Part shown: positions 25,385 to 33,402 of the stretch, one piece after another
How the letters are laid out: every line of letters begins with the position of its first letter
Numbering within the stretch: position 1 is the stretch's first letter
Source of the DNA: Pigmentiphaga sp.
Lineage (GTDB): Bacteria; Pseudomonadota; Gammaproteobacteria; Burkholderiales; Burkholderiaceae_B
Direction: 5' to 3'
Assembly (NCBI GenBank): GCA_023228945.1
Contig: JALOAI010000017.1
Span: 72,607 to 136,606 of the forward strand
DNA: 64,000 bases
Program-made: the position numbers and the translations under genes
Notes under the pieces: model-generated
The model's database searches: none
Told to the model about the DNA's origin: nothing
What the model saw: only the letters and a program-made list of their open reading frames with translations

Positions 25385-26392
25385 TCAGGACTGACTGAGG
25401 GCGTTGGAAAGAAGGCGGGAGGTAATGTCGACGATGGGGATGACCCGCTCGTAAGCCATGCGCGTGGGGCCGATGACACCCAGCGTACCAATGACTTCGC
25501 CGTCCATGCCGATGTAGGGCGCGGTGATCACGCTGACGTCTTCGAGGGGCAGGAGCTGGGAATCGCCGCCGATATAGATCTGGATGCCTTGCGCCCGGCT
25601 GGAGAGTTCGAGCAATTGCAGCAGCTCGGATTTTTTTTCGAACAGCGCGAACATCTTGCGCAGGCGGTTCATGTCGGACGCAATGTCGTCGACCTCAAGG
25701 AGCTTGCTGCCGCCGGCGATCACGACATCGTCGTCGTCGGCGCCGGCCTCGGTGCCCGCATCGACCGCGGCCTGCATCAATGCGGAGATGTCGGCATGCA
25801 ACTGGCGAATCTCGTTGCGCAGGGTTTGGCGGGCTTCTTCGAACGACTTGCCGCTGAAGTGATAGTTGAAGAAGTTGCTGGCTTCGAGCAGTTCTTGGTC
25901 GGTGTAGTCGCGCTGCATGGCCAGGATGCGGTTCTGCACGTCGCCGGATGGCGTGACGACGATGAGCAGGACGCGTTTTTCGGACAAACGGATGAACTCG
26001 ATGTGCCGGAACACCTGCGCACGCTTGGGCGTCATGACCACGCCCGCGAACTTGGACAGATTGGACAGCATCGCCGCCGCCGCCGCCACCGCCCGCTGAG
26101 GATCGGCGGGGAGATTGTCGCGGAACTGGCCACTGGCTATTTCGAACTCGAACGGCTGCACGGTCAGCATGGTATCGACGAAGAGCCGATAGCCGCGCGG
26201 CGTGGGAATCCGCCCGGCGGAGGTATGCGGGCTTTGGATCAGGCCGAGCTCTTCGAGATCGGCCATGACATTACGGATGGTGGCCGGCGAGAGGTCGAAC
26301 ACTTTGGAGAGGGTCCGCGAACCCACCGGCGTGCCGTCGGCAATGTAGCGTTCCACGAGGGCTTTTAGCAAAGCGCGAGCACGATCATCCAT
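25385..26392 (-). CDS. hrcA: Heat-inducible transcription repressor HrcA
   Basis: HrcA represses chaperone operons, usually groESL, through CIRCE elements. The 335-residue protein has an N-terminal winged HTH (ALLKALVERYIADGTPVGSRTLSKVFDLSPATIRNVMADLEELG) and the family C-terminal domain (PYIGMDGEVIGTLGVIGPTRMAYERVIPIVDITSRLL). It is in the common order hrcA-hemH-grpE. No CIRCE inverted repeat is seen before grpE, dnaK or hrcA in this window. Confidence 0.95.
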   Translation of the reverse strand: MDDRARALLKALVERYIADGTPVGSRTLSKVFDLSPATIRNVMADLEELGLIQSPHTSAGRIPTPRGYRLFVDTMLTVQPFEFEIASGQFRDNLPADPQRAVAAAAAMLSNLSKFAGVVMTPKRAQVFRHIEFIRLSEKRVLLIVVTPSGDVQNRILAMQRDYTDQELLEASNFFNYHFSGKSFEEARQTLRNEIRQLHADISALMQAAVDAGTEAGADDDDVVIAGGSKLLEVDDIASDMNRLRKMFALFEKKSELLQLLELSSRAQGIQIYIGGDSQLLPLEDVSVITAPYIGMDGEVIGTLGVIGPTRMAYERVIPIVDITSRLLSNALSQS

Positions 26393-26555
26393 GGCGGTAT
26401 TCTAGACGACGAACCTGGGCGCGGCCAGGAACTCCGCTGGTGGGGCGGCGGATATGGGTTCTTGAGGGATACATGGGGCATCATGCCGCGATTACCACCC
26501 CTATAATTCCCGAACCCTTGACAGCACGCCCAGCCCCCGCGCCGCCACACCTTCC

Positions 26556-27467
26556 ATGCACTTTCCCATCGTCGCCCTGATCGGCAAGTACCACGACGCC
26601 GGCATCGCCGCCCCCCTGCTCGAGCTGGCCGACATGCTGCGCGCCGCGGGGCGGGAGGTGCTGTTCGAAACCGATACCGCGCACCACACCCAGGTTGCGC
26701 ACTACCCCACCGCCACGCTCGACCAGATCGGCGAGCGCGCCTCGCTCGCCATCGTCATGGGCGGCGACGGCACCATGCTGGCGGTGGCCCGCCACCTGGC
26801 CAGCTACAACGTGCCCCTGGCGGGCATTAACCACGGCCGGGTGGGCTTCATCACCGACATCCAATTGCCGCATGCGCTCGAGGCCGTGGGCCTGCTGCTG
26901 CAAGGCCACTACGAAAGCGAAGAACGCATGCTTCTTGCCGCCTCCGTACGCCGCGGCGATGAAACCCTGTTCGCCACCAGCGCCCTCAACGACGTCGTGC
27001 TCAACCGCGCCGGCCGGGGCGGCATGATCGAAATGCAAATCAGCGTCGATGGCGAAAGCATGGCCTCGATGCGCGCCGACGGCCTGGTCATCGCCACGCC
27101 CACCGGCTCCACGGCCTACGCGCTCTCGGCCCACGGCCCCATCCTCTATCCTTCGCTCAACGGTATCGTGCTGGTACCGGTGGCGCCGCAAACCCTGTCC
27201 AATCGGCCTATCGTCCTGCCCGATTCGTGTACGCTCGAAGTCATCCTCAACCATATCGGCCGGGTCGAAACCGGCGCCAGCGTTCACTTCGACATGCAGA
27301 CCTGGTCGCAGATCGCCGAGGGCGACCGCATCGTGGTGCGGCGCAACCCCCATACCATCCGCTTTCTGCATCCGCCCGGCTACAGCTACTTCGACACCCT
27401 GCGCCAAAAGCTGCTCTGGAATCTCATGCCGGCCGAAGCCAGCGGCAAGTCGCCGTCCCACCGCTGA
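26556..27467 (+). CDS. nadK: NAD kinase
   Basis: NadK phosphorylates NAD to NADP. The 303-residue protein has the GGDGTML motif near residue 70, SYNVPLAGINHGRVGFITDI, the ATP-site GDVVLNRAGRG region, and TPTGSTAYALSAHGP near residue 185. It is divergent from hrcA across 163 nt; TATAAT at 26502-26507 is a candidate -10 without a clear -35. Two repeats follow it before recN. Confidence 0.96.
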   Translation: MHFPIVALIGKYHDAGIAAPLLELADMLRAAGREVLFETDTAHHTQVAHYPTATLDQIGERASLAIVMGGDGTMLAVARHLASYNVPLAGINHGRVGFITDIQLPHALEAVGLLLQGHYESEERMLLAASVRRGDETLFATSALNDVVLNRAGRGGMIEMQISVDGESMASMRADGLVIATPTGSTAYALSAHGPILYPSLNGIVLVPVAPQTLSNRPIVLPDSCTLEVILNHIGRVETGASVHFDMQTWSQIAEGDRIVVRRNPHTIRFLHPPGYSYFDTLRQKLLWNLMPAEASGKSPSHR

Positions 27468-27541
27468 GATGAAACCGCCCCCACGCTCACTTCGTTCGCT
27501 GCCCCCCGAGGGGGCTTCAGTCTCCTTCGGGCGGCCGAGCG
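27466..27541. repeat. 76-bp REP-like repeat, copy 1
   Basis: Starts at the nadK stop codon. Core hairpin CCCCCCGAGGGGGC, then CTCACTTCGTTCGCTG upstream and CTTCGGGCGGCCGAGCG downstream. The next 75 bp are a second, nearly identical copy. Confidence 0.8.
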
Positions 27542-27616
27542 GAGATGGAACCACCCCCACGCTCACTTCGTTCGCTGCCCCCCGAGGGGGCTCAGTCTCC
27601 TTCGGGCGGCCGAGCG
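27542..27616. repeat. 75-bp REP-like repeat, copy 2
   Basis: Direct repeat of the preceding 76 bp with one deleted T and a few substitutions. Together the two copies fill nearly the entire nadK-recN gap. Confidence 0.8.
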
Positions 27617-27642
27617 GAGACTGACATGACCCTTCTCCCGCC

Positions 27643-29283
27643 ATGCTGCGCTCACTGCACATCCGCGACTTCGTCATCGTCGACCATGCCGACCTCGAAC
27701 TCCATGGCGGTTTCACCGTCTTCTCGGGCGAAACCGGGGCCGGCAAGTCGATCCTGATCGACGCCCTGGCCCTGGCGCTGGGCGATCGGGCCGACGCCTC
27801 CGTCGTCCGCGAGGGCGCCGAGCGCGCCGACATTACCGCCGAGTTCTCCCCCACTCCGGAGATCCGGCAATGGCTGGCCGCCCACGACCTCGACAGCGAC
27901 TCCGTGCTACTGCGGCGGGTCATCGACCAACGCGGCCGCAGCCGCGGCTTCATCAACGGCGTGCCGGCCACGCTGACCCAGATGCGCGAGCTGGGTGAAT
28001 CCCTGGTCGACATCCACGGCCAGCATGCCCATCAAAGCCTGCTGCGCACCGACGCGCAGCGCGATTTGCTCGACACGCACGGCCGCCACATGGCTTTGCG
28101 CCAGGCAGTGGCCGATGCCTGGAAAACCTGGCGCCAGCGCCTGCAGGCCCTGGAACACATCGAAAGCCATGCCGAGCAACTGGCGATCGAGCGCGAGCGC
28201 CTGCAATGGCAGCACGACGAGATCGCCAAGCTGGGCCTGGGCGCCGACGAATGGCCCGAACTCCAGGCCGAGCACGACCGCCTGGCCCATGCCCAATCCC
28301 TGATCGAAGGCGTGGCGCAAACCTTGGCCCAGCTCGATGAAGACGACGACAACACGCATCACCGGCTGGTGGCGGCCTGCCAGACCCTGCAGCAGCTGCA
28401 ACGCCACGACCCGGGCCTGGCCAGCCCTCTGGAGGCGCTTGAGTCGGCTCGCATCGCGCTGGGCGAAGCCACTTCCGACCTGCGCGGCTACCTGGCCCGC
28501 CTCGAACCCGACCCCGAACGGTTGGCCGAGGTCGAGCAGCGCGTGCGCGCGGTGTTCGACCTGGCCCGCAAGTATCGCCTCGAGCCCGACGCCCTGCCCG
28601 CCAGGCTCGAGCAGTTGCAAGAACAACTCGCGCAGTTGGCGGGCAGCGAAGATCTCGACGCCCTGCGCCGCTCCGTGGCGGCGGCCGAGGCCGAATGGCG
28701 AGAGGCTGCCGCCGCGCTGCGCCGGGCTCGCGAGCCCGCGGCCCGCGATCTCTCCAAAGCCGTCACGGCCGCCATGCAAGATCTTGCCATGCGCGGCGGC
28801 CGTTTCGAGGTGGCGCTGCTACCGGCCGAACCCGGCCCGCACGGCGACCAGCAAGTGGAGTTCCGCGTGGCCGGCCACACCGGCAGCACACCGCGGGCCC
28901 TGGCCCGGGTCGCCTCGGGCGGCGAGCTTTCCCGGATTTCCCTGGCCCTCTCGGTGATCGCCAGCCAGGCCGCGCGCGTGCCCACGCTGATCTTCGACGA
29001 AGTCGACAGCGGCGTGGGCGGCGCGGTGGCGGAGGTGGTCGGGCGCCTGCTGCGCGAGCTCGGCTCGCGTCATCAGGTGTTGTGCGTGACCCATCTGCCC
29101 CAGGTGGCGGCGCGCGGCAACACGCACTTTCGGGTCAGCAAACAGGAACGCAAAGGGATGACACGTTCGCGGATCGAACCGCTGGACGCCCAGAAACGAG
29201 TGGAAGAATTGGCACGCCTGCTGGGTGGCATCGAGATCACCGACACGACGCGGCGGCATGCAAGAGAGATGTTGGCGGGCTGA
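27643..29283 (+). CDS. recN: DNA repair protein RecN
   Basis: RecN is an SMC-like ATPase acting in double-strand break repair. The 546-residue protein has Walker A (FSGETGAGKSILIDAL) near residue 30, two long coiled-coil arms, the ABC signature ASGGELSRISLAL, Walker B (TLIFDEVDSGVGGAVA), and VLCVTHLPQVAARG. The ATG at 27643 is used; no strong ribosome site is seen. No LexA box was recognised upstream. Confidence 0.96.
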   Translation: MLRSLHIRDFVIVDHADLELHGGFTVFSGETGAGKSILIDALALALGDRADASVVREGAERADITAEFSPTPEIRQWLAAHDLDSDSVLLRRVIDQRGRSRGFINGVPATLTQMRELGESLVDIHGQHAHQSLLRTDAQRDLLDTHGRHMALRQAVADAWKTWRQRLQALEHIESHAEQLAIERERLQWQHDEIAKLGLGADEWPELQAEHDRLAHAQSLIEGVAQTLAQLDEDDDNTHHRLVAACQTLQQLQRHDPGLASPLEALESARIALGEATSDLRGYLARLEPDPERLAEVEQRVRAVFDLARKYRLEPDALPARLEQLQEQLAQLAGSEDLDALRRSVAAAEAEWREAAAALRRAREPAARDLSKAVTAAMQDLAMRGGRFEVALLPAEPGPHGDQQVEFRVAGHTGSTPRALARVASGGELSRISLALSVIASQAARVPTLIFDEVDSGVGGAVAEVVGRLLRELGSRHQVLCVTHLPQVAARGNTHFRVSKQERKGMTRSRIEPLDAQKRVEELARLLGGIEITDTTRRHAREMLAG

Positions 29284-29287
29284 CGCG

Positions 29288-29301
29288 ACCCCGCAAGGGG
29301 T
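29288..29301. terminator. Short hairpin between recN and fur
   Basis: ACCCC-GCAA-GGGGT, a GNRA-type tetraloop hairpin followed by only two T residues. It lies between convergent recN and fur, so it may serve both. Confidence 0.4.
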
Positions 29302-29318
29302 TGGCGCACCCGATCGGG

Positions 29319-29777
29319 TTACGCGGCTGGCGGGGGCTGTTGGCCACCGGTTTTTTGGCGCGGCGAGGCGGCGCACTTGGGGCAAAGCCCATAGAGGGCC
29401 ATCGAGTGGCCGGTGAGCACGAATTTGTGCTCTTTGGCGACGTTATGCTGTCGCCGTTCGATCTCGGGGTCGAAGAACTCCTCCACGCGGCCGCAACTGG
29501 TGCAAACCAGGTGATCGTGGTGGTCGCCTTCGTTGAGTTCGAATACCGCCTTGCCGCTATCGAATTGGCTGCGCTCGAGCAGGCCGGCCTGTTCGAATTG
29601 AGTGAGCACCCGATAAACGGTGGCCAAACCGATCTCCACCCCCTCGGTCATCAGCGCACGATATACATCTTCGGCGCTCATGTGACGGAGTTCGCCCCTG
29701 CGAAAAATATCGAGGATCTTGAGGCGGGGATAGGTAGCCTTTAGGCCGATGCTTTTGAGTTCGATCTGATCAGTCAT
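29319..29777 (-). CDS. fur: Ferric uptake regulator Fur
   Basis: Fur represses iron-uptake genes with Fe2+ as co-repressor. The 152-residue protein has the winged HTH (GLKATYPRLKILDIFRRGELRHMSAEDVYRALMTEGVEIGLATVYRVLTQFEQAGLL), the metal region GDHHDHLVCTSCGRVEEF, and the second CxxC in GLCPKC. A Pro/Gln-rich tail makes it slightly longer than E. coli Fur. It is divergent from bamE; ATTATCA at 29821-29827 in the shared promoter region resembles a Fur half-site. Confidence 0.95.
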   Translation of the reverse strand: MTDQIELKSIGLKATYPRLKILDIFRRGELRHMSAEDVYRALMTEGVEIGLATVYRVLTQFEQAGLLERSQFDSGKAVFELNEGDHHDHLVCTSCGRVEEFFDPEIERRQHNVAKEHKFVLTGHSMALYGLCPKCAASPRQKTGGQQPPPAA

Positions 29778-29865
29778 GAGGCTTTCCTGTAAGCGGGTTT
29801 CCCCGGGTTGGTCGGCAGCCATTATCATACCGGTTTTACCGGACCCTCCGAAAATAGGCCCCACC

Positions 29866-30546
29866 GTGCATCTTTTCGCTTCGACCCCGTTCCCAGCCAA
29901 GCCATATCGGTCCGTCGCCCGCCTTGCGCTCGCCTTCGCCGCCTGCGCCACTTTGGCGGCCTGCGCAACCGACGACCGCTCGGGGCGCGCGTTCTACCAG
30001 CCCTACCGCCCCAGCGTTCAGCAGGGCAACTGGATTACGCAACAACAGGTGTCGCAGCTGCAGCCGGGCATGACCCGCGAACAGGTCCGCTTCATCCTGG
30101 GCACACCCACGCTCACCCCGCTCTTCCATGCCGAACGTTGGGATTATCCCTATCGCTTCAAGCCCGGTTATGGCGAGGTCGAGCAACGGCGCTTCACCGT
30201 CTACTTCGAAAACGACCGGCTGGTACGCTGGGACGGCGACCCCCAGCCCACCTTGCAGCCCTTCCAGCAAGCGCTGGAGGGTGCCGAGCGGGAAGTGGCG
30301 GCGGAAGGCTACAACGAACGCTACCTGGTTCCCGATGTTACGGTTGGCGAGCCCGGTGGCGCCATCGGCACCCAAGGCACGGTCAATCCCGATGCCGAAG
30401 TCATCGGCCCCGCCGGCCTGCCACCGCCCGGCTCACCCCTCGAAGCCGAAGCCGTGGCGCCGGAACTCCCGCCAGGCTCGCCCGGTGCCGAAGTGGTGGC
30501 GCCCGCGGCATTCGACCAACTCATCATCAGCGAACCACTACGCTGA
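29866..30546 (+). CDS. bamE: Outer membrane assembly lipoprotein BamE
   Basis: BamE (SmpA/OmlA) is a lipoprotein of the BAM complex that inserts beta-barrel proteins. From the GTG at 29866 the protein has 226 residues: a lipoprotein signal ending LAAC, then the SmpA/OmlA domain (VSQLQPGMTREQVRFILGTPTLTPLFHAERWDYPYRF, FTVYFENDRLVRWDGD). The last ~80 residues are a Pro/Ala/Glu-rich tail absent from the ~110-residue E. coli protein. The GTG has only a weak ribosome site, but no better start gives a signal peptide. It is divergent from fur. Confidence 0.9.
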   Translation: MHLFASTPFPAKPYRSVARLALAFAACATLAACATDDRSGRAFYQPYRPSVQQGNWITQQQVSQLQPGMTREQVRFILGTPTLTPLFHAERWDYPYRFKPGYGEVEQRRFTVYFENDRLVRWDGDPQPTLQPFQQALEGAEREVAAEGYNERYLVPDVTVGEPGGAIGTQGTVNPDAEVIGPAGLPPPGSPLEAEAVAPELPPGSPGAEVVAPAAFDQLIISEPLR

Positions 30547-30622
30547 GGCTCAGCCACCCTATCGCGGGCGCGCCTGGTATCGCTGGGCCGCGCCCTTCTC
30601 CCTTCATGTTTTCCGTACCGCC

Positions 30623-31426
30623 ATGACCACTCGTATCGCCATTGCCGGCGCCAGCGGCCGCATGGGCCATGCCCTGATCGAAGCCGTGCTCGACGCCAAC
30701 GACCTGCAACTGACCGTGGCCCTCGATCGCGCCGACAGCCCGAACCTGGGACAAGACGCCAGCGGCTTTCTGGGCCGCCCTTGCGGCGTGGCCATCACCC
30801 ATGATCTCGACGGCCTTGCGCAGGCTGATTATCTGATCGACTTCACCCGCCCCGAAGGCACCCTGGCCCACCTCCAGGCCTGCCGCCGCCACGGCGTGGG
30901 GCTGGTGATCGGCACCACGGGTTTCGACGCCGCCGGGCAGGCGGCCATTCGCGAGGCGGCCAGCGAACTCCGCATCGTCTTCGCGCCCAATATGAGCGTG
31001 GGCGTCAACGTGACGCTCAAGCTGCTCGAGCTCGCCGCCGAGATTCTGCGGCAAGACTACGACGTCGAAGTCTTTGAAGCCCACCATCGCCGCAAGGTAG
31101 ACGCACCCTCCGGCACCGCGCTCAAAATGGGCGAGGTCATCGCCCAGACCTGGGGCCAGCAGCTGGAAGACATTGCCGATTGGTCCCGCCACGGCCACAC
31201 CGGCGAGCGGGAGGACGGCCGCATCGGCTTTTCGGTGCTGCGCGGCGGCGACATCGTGGGCGACCATACCGTCACCTTCGCCGGCATCGGTGAGCGCATC
31301 GAGATCACGCACCGAGCCAGCAGCCGGGCCACCTACGCCCAGGGCAGCCTGCGCGCGGTGCGTTTCCTGACGGCCCACGAGCCGGGGCTGTACGACATGC
31401 GGCAGGTACTGGGCCTGACCGGCTGA
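30623..31426 (+). CDS. dapB: 4-hydroxy-tetrahydrodipicolinate reductase
   Basis: DapB makes tetrahydrodipicolinate in lysine and diaminopimelate synthesis. The 267-residue protein starts IAIAGASGRMGHALIEAV (NAD(P) binding), has GTTGF near residue 105, APNMSVGVNV, the signature EAHHRRKVDAPSGTAL near residue 155, and ends with FLTAHEPGLYDMRQVLGL. It lies 76 nt downstream of bamE. Element E5 follows on the same strand. Confidence 0.96.
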   Translation: MTTRIAIAGASGRMGHALIEAVLDANDLQLTVALDRADSPNLGQDASGFLGRPCGVAITHDLDGLAQADYLIDFTRPEGTLAHLQACRRHGVGLVIGTTGFDAAGQAAIREAASELRIVFAPNMSVGVNVTLKLLELAAEILRQDYDVEVFEAHHRRKVDAPSGTALKMGEVIAQTWGQQLEDIADWSRHGHTGEREDGRIGFSVLRGGDIVGDHTVTFAGIGERIEITHRASSRATYAQGSLRAVRFLTAHEPGLYDMRQVLGLTG

Positions 31427-31462
31427 GCTCCCCACGTGCCTGCGCCACTCCGTTCATGATGA

Positions 31463-31686
31463 GCGGAGAAGCTCCCGCCTTCATGCTGAAAGCGCACTGC
31501 CATCAGACGAGGTGCGTGGGCTTCATGCTGGACCAGCCTCGGCTGACCACGCGCCCAAGCGCAAGCCTCGCCGTTCACGGCGAGGTTAGCGAGGCCAAAT
31601 CTGCCGGAGCCGAAGGCTCCCCCGAATGGTGGCGGAGAAGCTCCGGCCGACAGGCCGGAGTTCTTCACTTCGCCCTACAGGGCGAG
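31463..31686 (+). ncRNA. HEARO/omega-RNA-like element E5, fullest copy
   Basis: Begins right after ATGATGA. It contains GCGGAGAAGCTCCCGC, the pair GGTGCGTGG/CCACGCGCC, AAGCGCAAGCC, a CTCGCC/GGCGAGG stem, CGGAGCCGAAGGCTCC, GTGGCGGAGAAG, a CTCCGGCC/GGCCGGAG stem, TTCTTCAC and a final TCGCCC-TACA-GGGCGA hairpin. No ORF lies in it. The 31544-31668 core is shared with E3 and, interrupted, with E2. The layout recalls HEARO RNA, the guide RNA of IscB nucleases, but no iscB is nearby. It could also be a bulky bidirectional terminator for dapB and murB. Confidence 0.5.
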
Positions 31687-31706
31687 AACCGCGCCCTGGA
31701 CCGCGG

Positions 31707-32762
31707 CTAAATGTCGCCGAGGGCGTCCGCAATCCGCACCGGCTCGATTTCCAGCGTCACGCCAAAACGAATCCGTACGTCGGCTTGCACGGCTCCGGCC
31801 AAACGCAGCACGTCGTCGCCCACGGCATCGCCATGGTTCACCAGCACCAGGGCATGCCGCTCGTGCATGCCCACCGGGCCCAGCCGGCGCCCTTTCCAGC
31901 CCGCCTGTTCGATCAGCCAGGCGGCGGCCAGCTTGACGCCGCCATCGGTTTGCGGCCAGGCCGGGACGCCAGGGTGGCGTTCACGCAGCGCAGCGGCCTG
32001 GGCAGCCGGCACGATCGGGTTCTTGAAGAAGCTGCCGGCATTGGGAAGACGGGCCGGATCCGGCAGCTTGGCCCGCCGGATTGCACACACGGCGTCGAAT
32101 ACCGTCTCGGGTTTCGGGGGGGCCTCTTCCCAACCAGGCCAGCGCCGCAGATCGGGATAGTCGAGCCGGGGCTGCCAGCGGCGTGGCAAAGCGAACGTGA
32201 CGGCGGTGATCATCCAGTGGCCGGGCGCCGCCCGCTTGAAGCGGCTGTCACGGTAGCCGAAGCCGCATTCCGCCGCCGCCAGCCGCCGCCAGCGTTTGGC
32301 GGGAATTTCGTAGGCCTCGACACTATGTACGCGTTCCGCCAACTCCAGGCCATAGGCGCCGATATTCTGCACCGGCGCCGCGCCTACCGTACCGGGGATC
32401 AAGGCCAGGTTCTCGAGCCCGCCCCAGCCACGAGCCACACAAGCGGCGACGAACTCATGCCAGGGTTCGCCGCCGGCGGCGCGCACCAGCCAATGCTCGC
32501 GGGTTTCATCTTCCAGGGTGATGCCGCGCAGCGCCATTTGCCAGACCTCGCCGGCCACGCTGGCGGGCAGAACGAGATTGCTGCCGCCGCCGAGCACCCA
32601 GCCGCGAGCTCCCTGGGCGGCGTGCCGTCCCAGCGCGGCCACCTGCTCGGGAGCGGTGAACACCCGCAACACGGCCGCCTCGGCCCGCAGGGCCAAGGTG
32701 TTGCGGCTCTGCAGGGCGACGGCGCGCAAGGACGGCGGCAGGAGATCGGTCGAATCGGGCAC
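31707..32762 (-). CDS. murB: UDP-N-acetylenolpyruvoylglucosamine reductase
   Basis: MurB makes UDP-MurNAc with FAD and NADPH. From the GTG at 32762 the protein has 351 residues: RNTLALRAEAAVLRVFTAPEQVAAL, LGGGSNLVLP near residue 60, LENLALIPGTVGAAPVQNIGAYGLEL, YRDSRFK, and the catalytic Ser in LPNAGSFFKNP near residue 230, as in type I MurB. An ATG at 32813 with AAAGGAAGG upstream is an alternative, but it would overlap the yajQ start on the other strand. Confidence 0.93.
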   Translation of the reverse strand: MPDSTDLLPPSLRAVALQSRNTLALRAEAAVLRVFTAPEQVAALGRHAAQGARGWVLGGGSNLVLPASVAGEVWQMALRGITLEDETREHWLVRAAGGEPWHEFVAACVARGWGGLENLALIPGTVGAAPVQNIGAYGLELAERVHSVEAYEIPAKRWRRLAAAECGFGYRDSRFKRAAPGHWMITAVTFALPRRWQPRLDYPDLRRWPGWEEAPPKPETVFDAVCAIRRAKLPDPARLPNAGSFFKNPIVPAAQAAALRERHPGVPAWPQTDGGVKLAAAWLIEQAGWKGRRLGPVGMHERHALVLVNHGDAVGDDVLRLAGAVQADVRIRFGVTLEIEPVRIADALGDI

Positions 32763-32811
32763 GGCGGCGATTATGTCATACTGGTTGTTTTGATTTGCAC
32801 AGGAGCCAGGC

Positions 32812-33297
32812 ATGCCTTCCTTTGACGCCGTATGCAAGCCCGATGCGGTGGAATTGCGCAACGCGGTGGATCAAACCAATAAAGAAATCGGCACCCGCTT
32901 CGATTTCAAAGGTTCCGACGCGCGCGTCGAACAGACCGATAAGATCCTGACGGCCTTTGCCGACAGCGAGTTCCAGCTCAATCAAGTGCTCGATGTCCTG
33001 CTCAATAAAATGACCCGCCGCAACGTCGACGTGCGTTTTCTCGATCATGGCAAGGTCGAGAAAATCAGCGGCGATAAGGTCAAGCAGGTGCTCACGGTGC
33101 GCAATGGCATCCCGCAGGAGCAGGCCAAGAAAATCGTGGCCTTGATCAAGCAGAGCAAGCTCAAGGTCCAGGCCAGCATCCAGGGCGATAGCGTTCGCGT
33201 GCAGGGCGCCAAGCGCGACGATCTGCAAAGCGCCATCGCGACGCTGCGCAAAGACATCACCGACCTGCCGCTGACCTTCGAGAACTTCCGCGACTGA
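32812..33297 (+). CDS. yajQ: YajQ family nucleotide-binding protein
   Basis: A 161-residue protein of the YajQ/DUF520 family, members of which bind cyclic di-GMP or tRNA and nucleotides. It shows PSFDAVCKPDAVELRNAVDQTNKEIGTRFDFKGSDARVE, FLDHGKVEKISGDKVKQVL and VQGAKRDDLQSAI. AGGAG lies 7 nt before the ATG. It is divergent from murB and convergent with folE2. Confidence 0.94.
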   Translation: MPSFDAVCKPDAVELRNAVDQTNKEIGTRFDFKGSDARVEQTDKILTAFADSEFQLNQVLDVLLNKMTRRNVDVRFLDHGKVEKISGDKVKQVLTVRNGIPQEQAKKIVALIKQSKLKVQASIQGDSVRVQGAKRDDLQSAIATLRKDITDLPLTFENFRD

Positions 33298-33358
33298 ACC
33301 GGCTGCGACCACCGGAAAATTCGAACCACCTCGCGGCTTTGCAGGCCGCCCGGATTCG

Positions 33359-33400
33359 CCGGGCACAAGACCCTCTCGCGAGAGACGGTCTTGTGCCCGG
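33359..33400. terminator. Long perfect hairpin between yajQ and folE2
   Basis: GGGCACAAGACC pairs with GGTCTTGTGCCC around a second palindrome CTCTCGCGAGAG. The 42-bp inverted repeat lies between two convergent genes and probably ends transcription in both directions. Confidence 0.75.
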
Positions 33401-33402
33401 GC

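Noticed and set aside
26502..26507. TATAAT as the nadK promoter
   Set aside because: A perfect -10 but the hexamer 17 bp upstream (CATCAT) does not match a -35; left as a remark only.
26393..26555. CIRCE element or sigma-32 promoter before hrcA
   Set aside because: CCCCATGT occurs on the minus strand, but no CTTGAAA lies 11-16 bp upstream of it, and no CIRCE dyad is seen.
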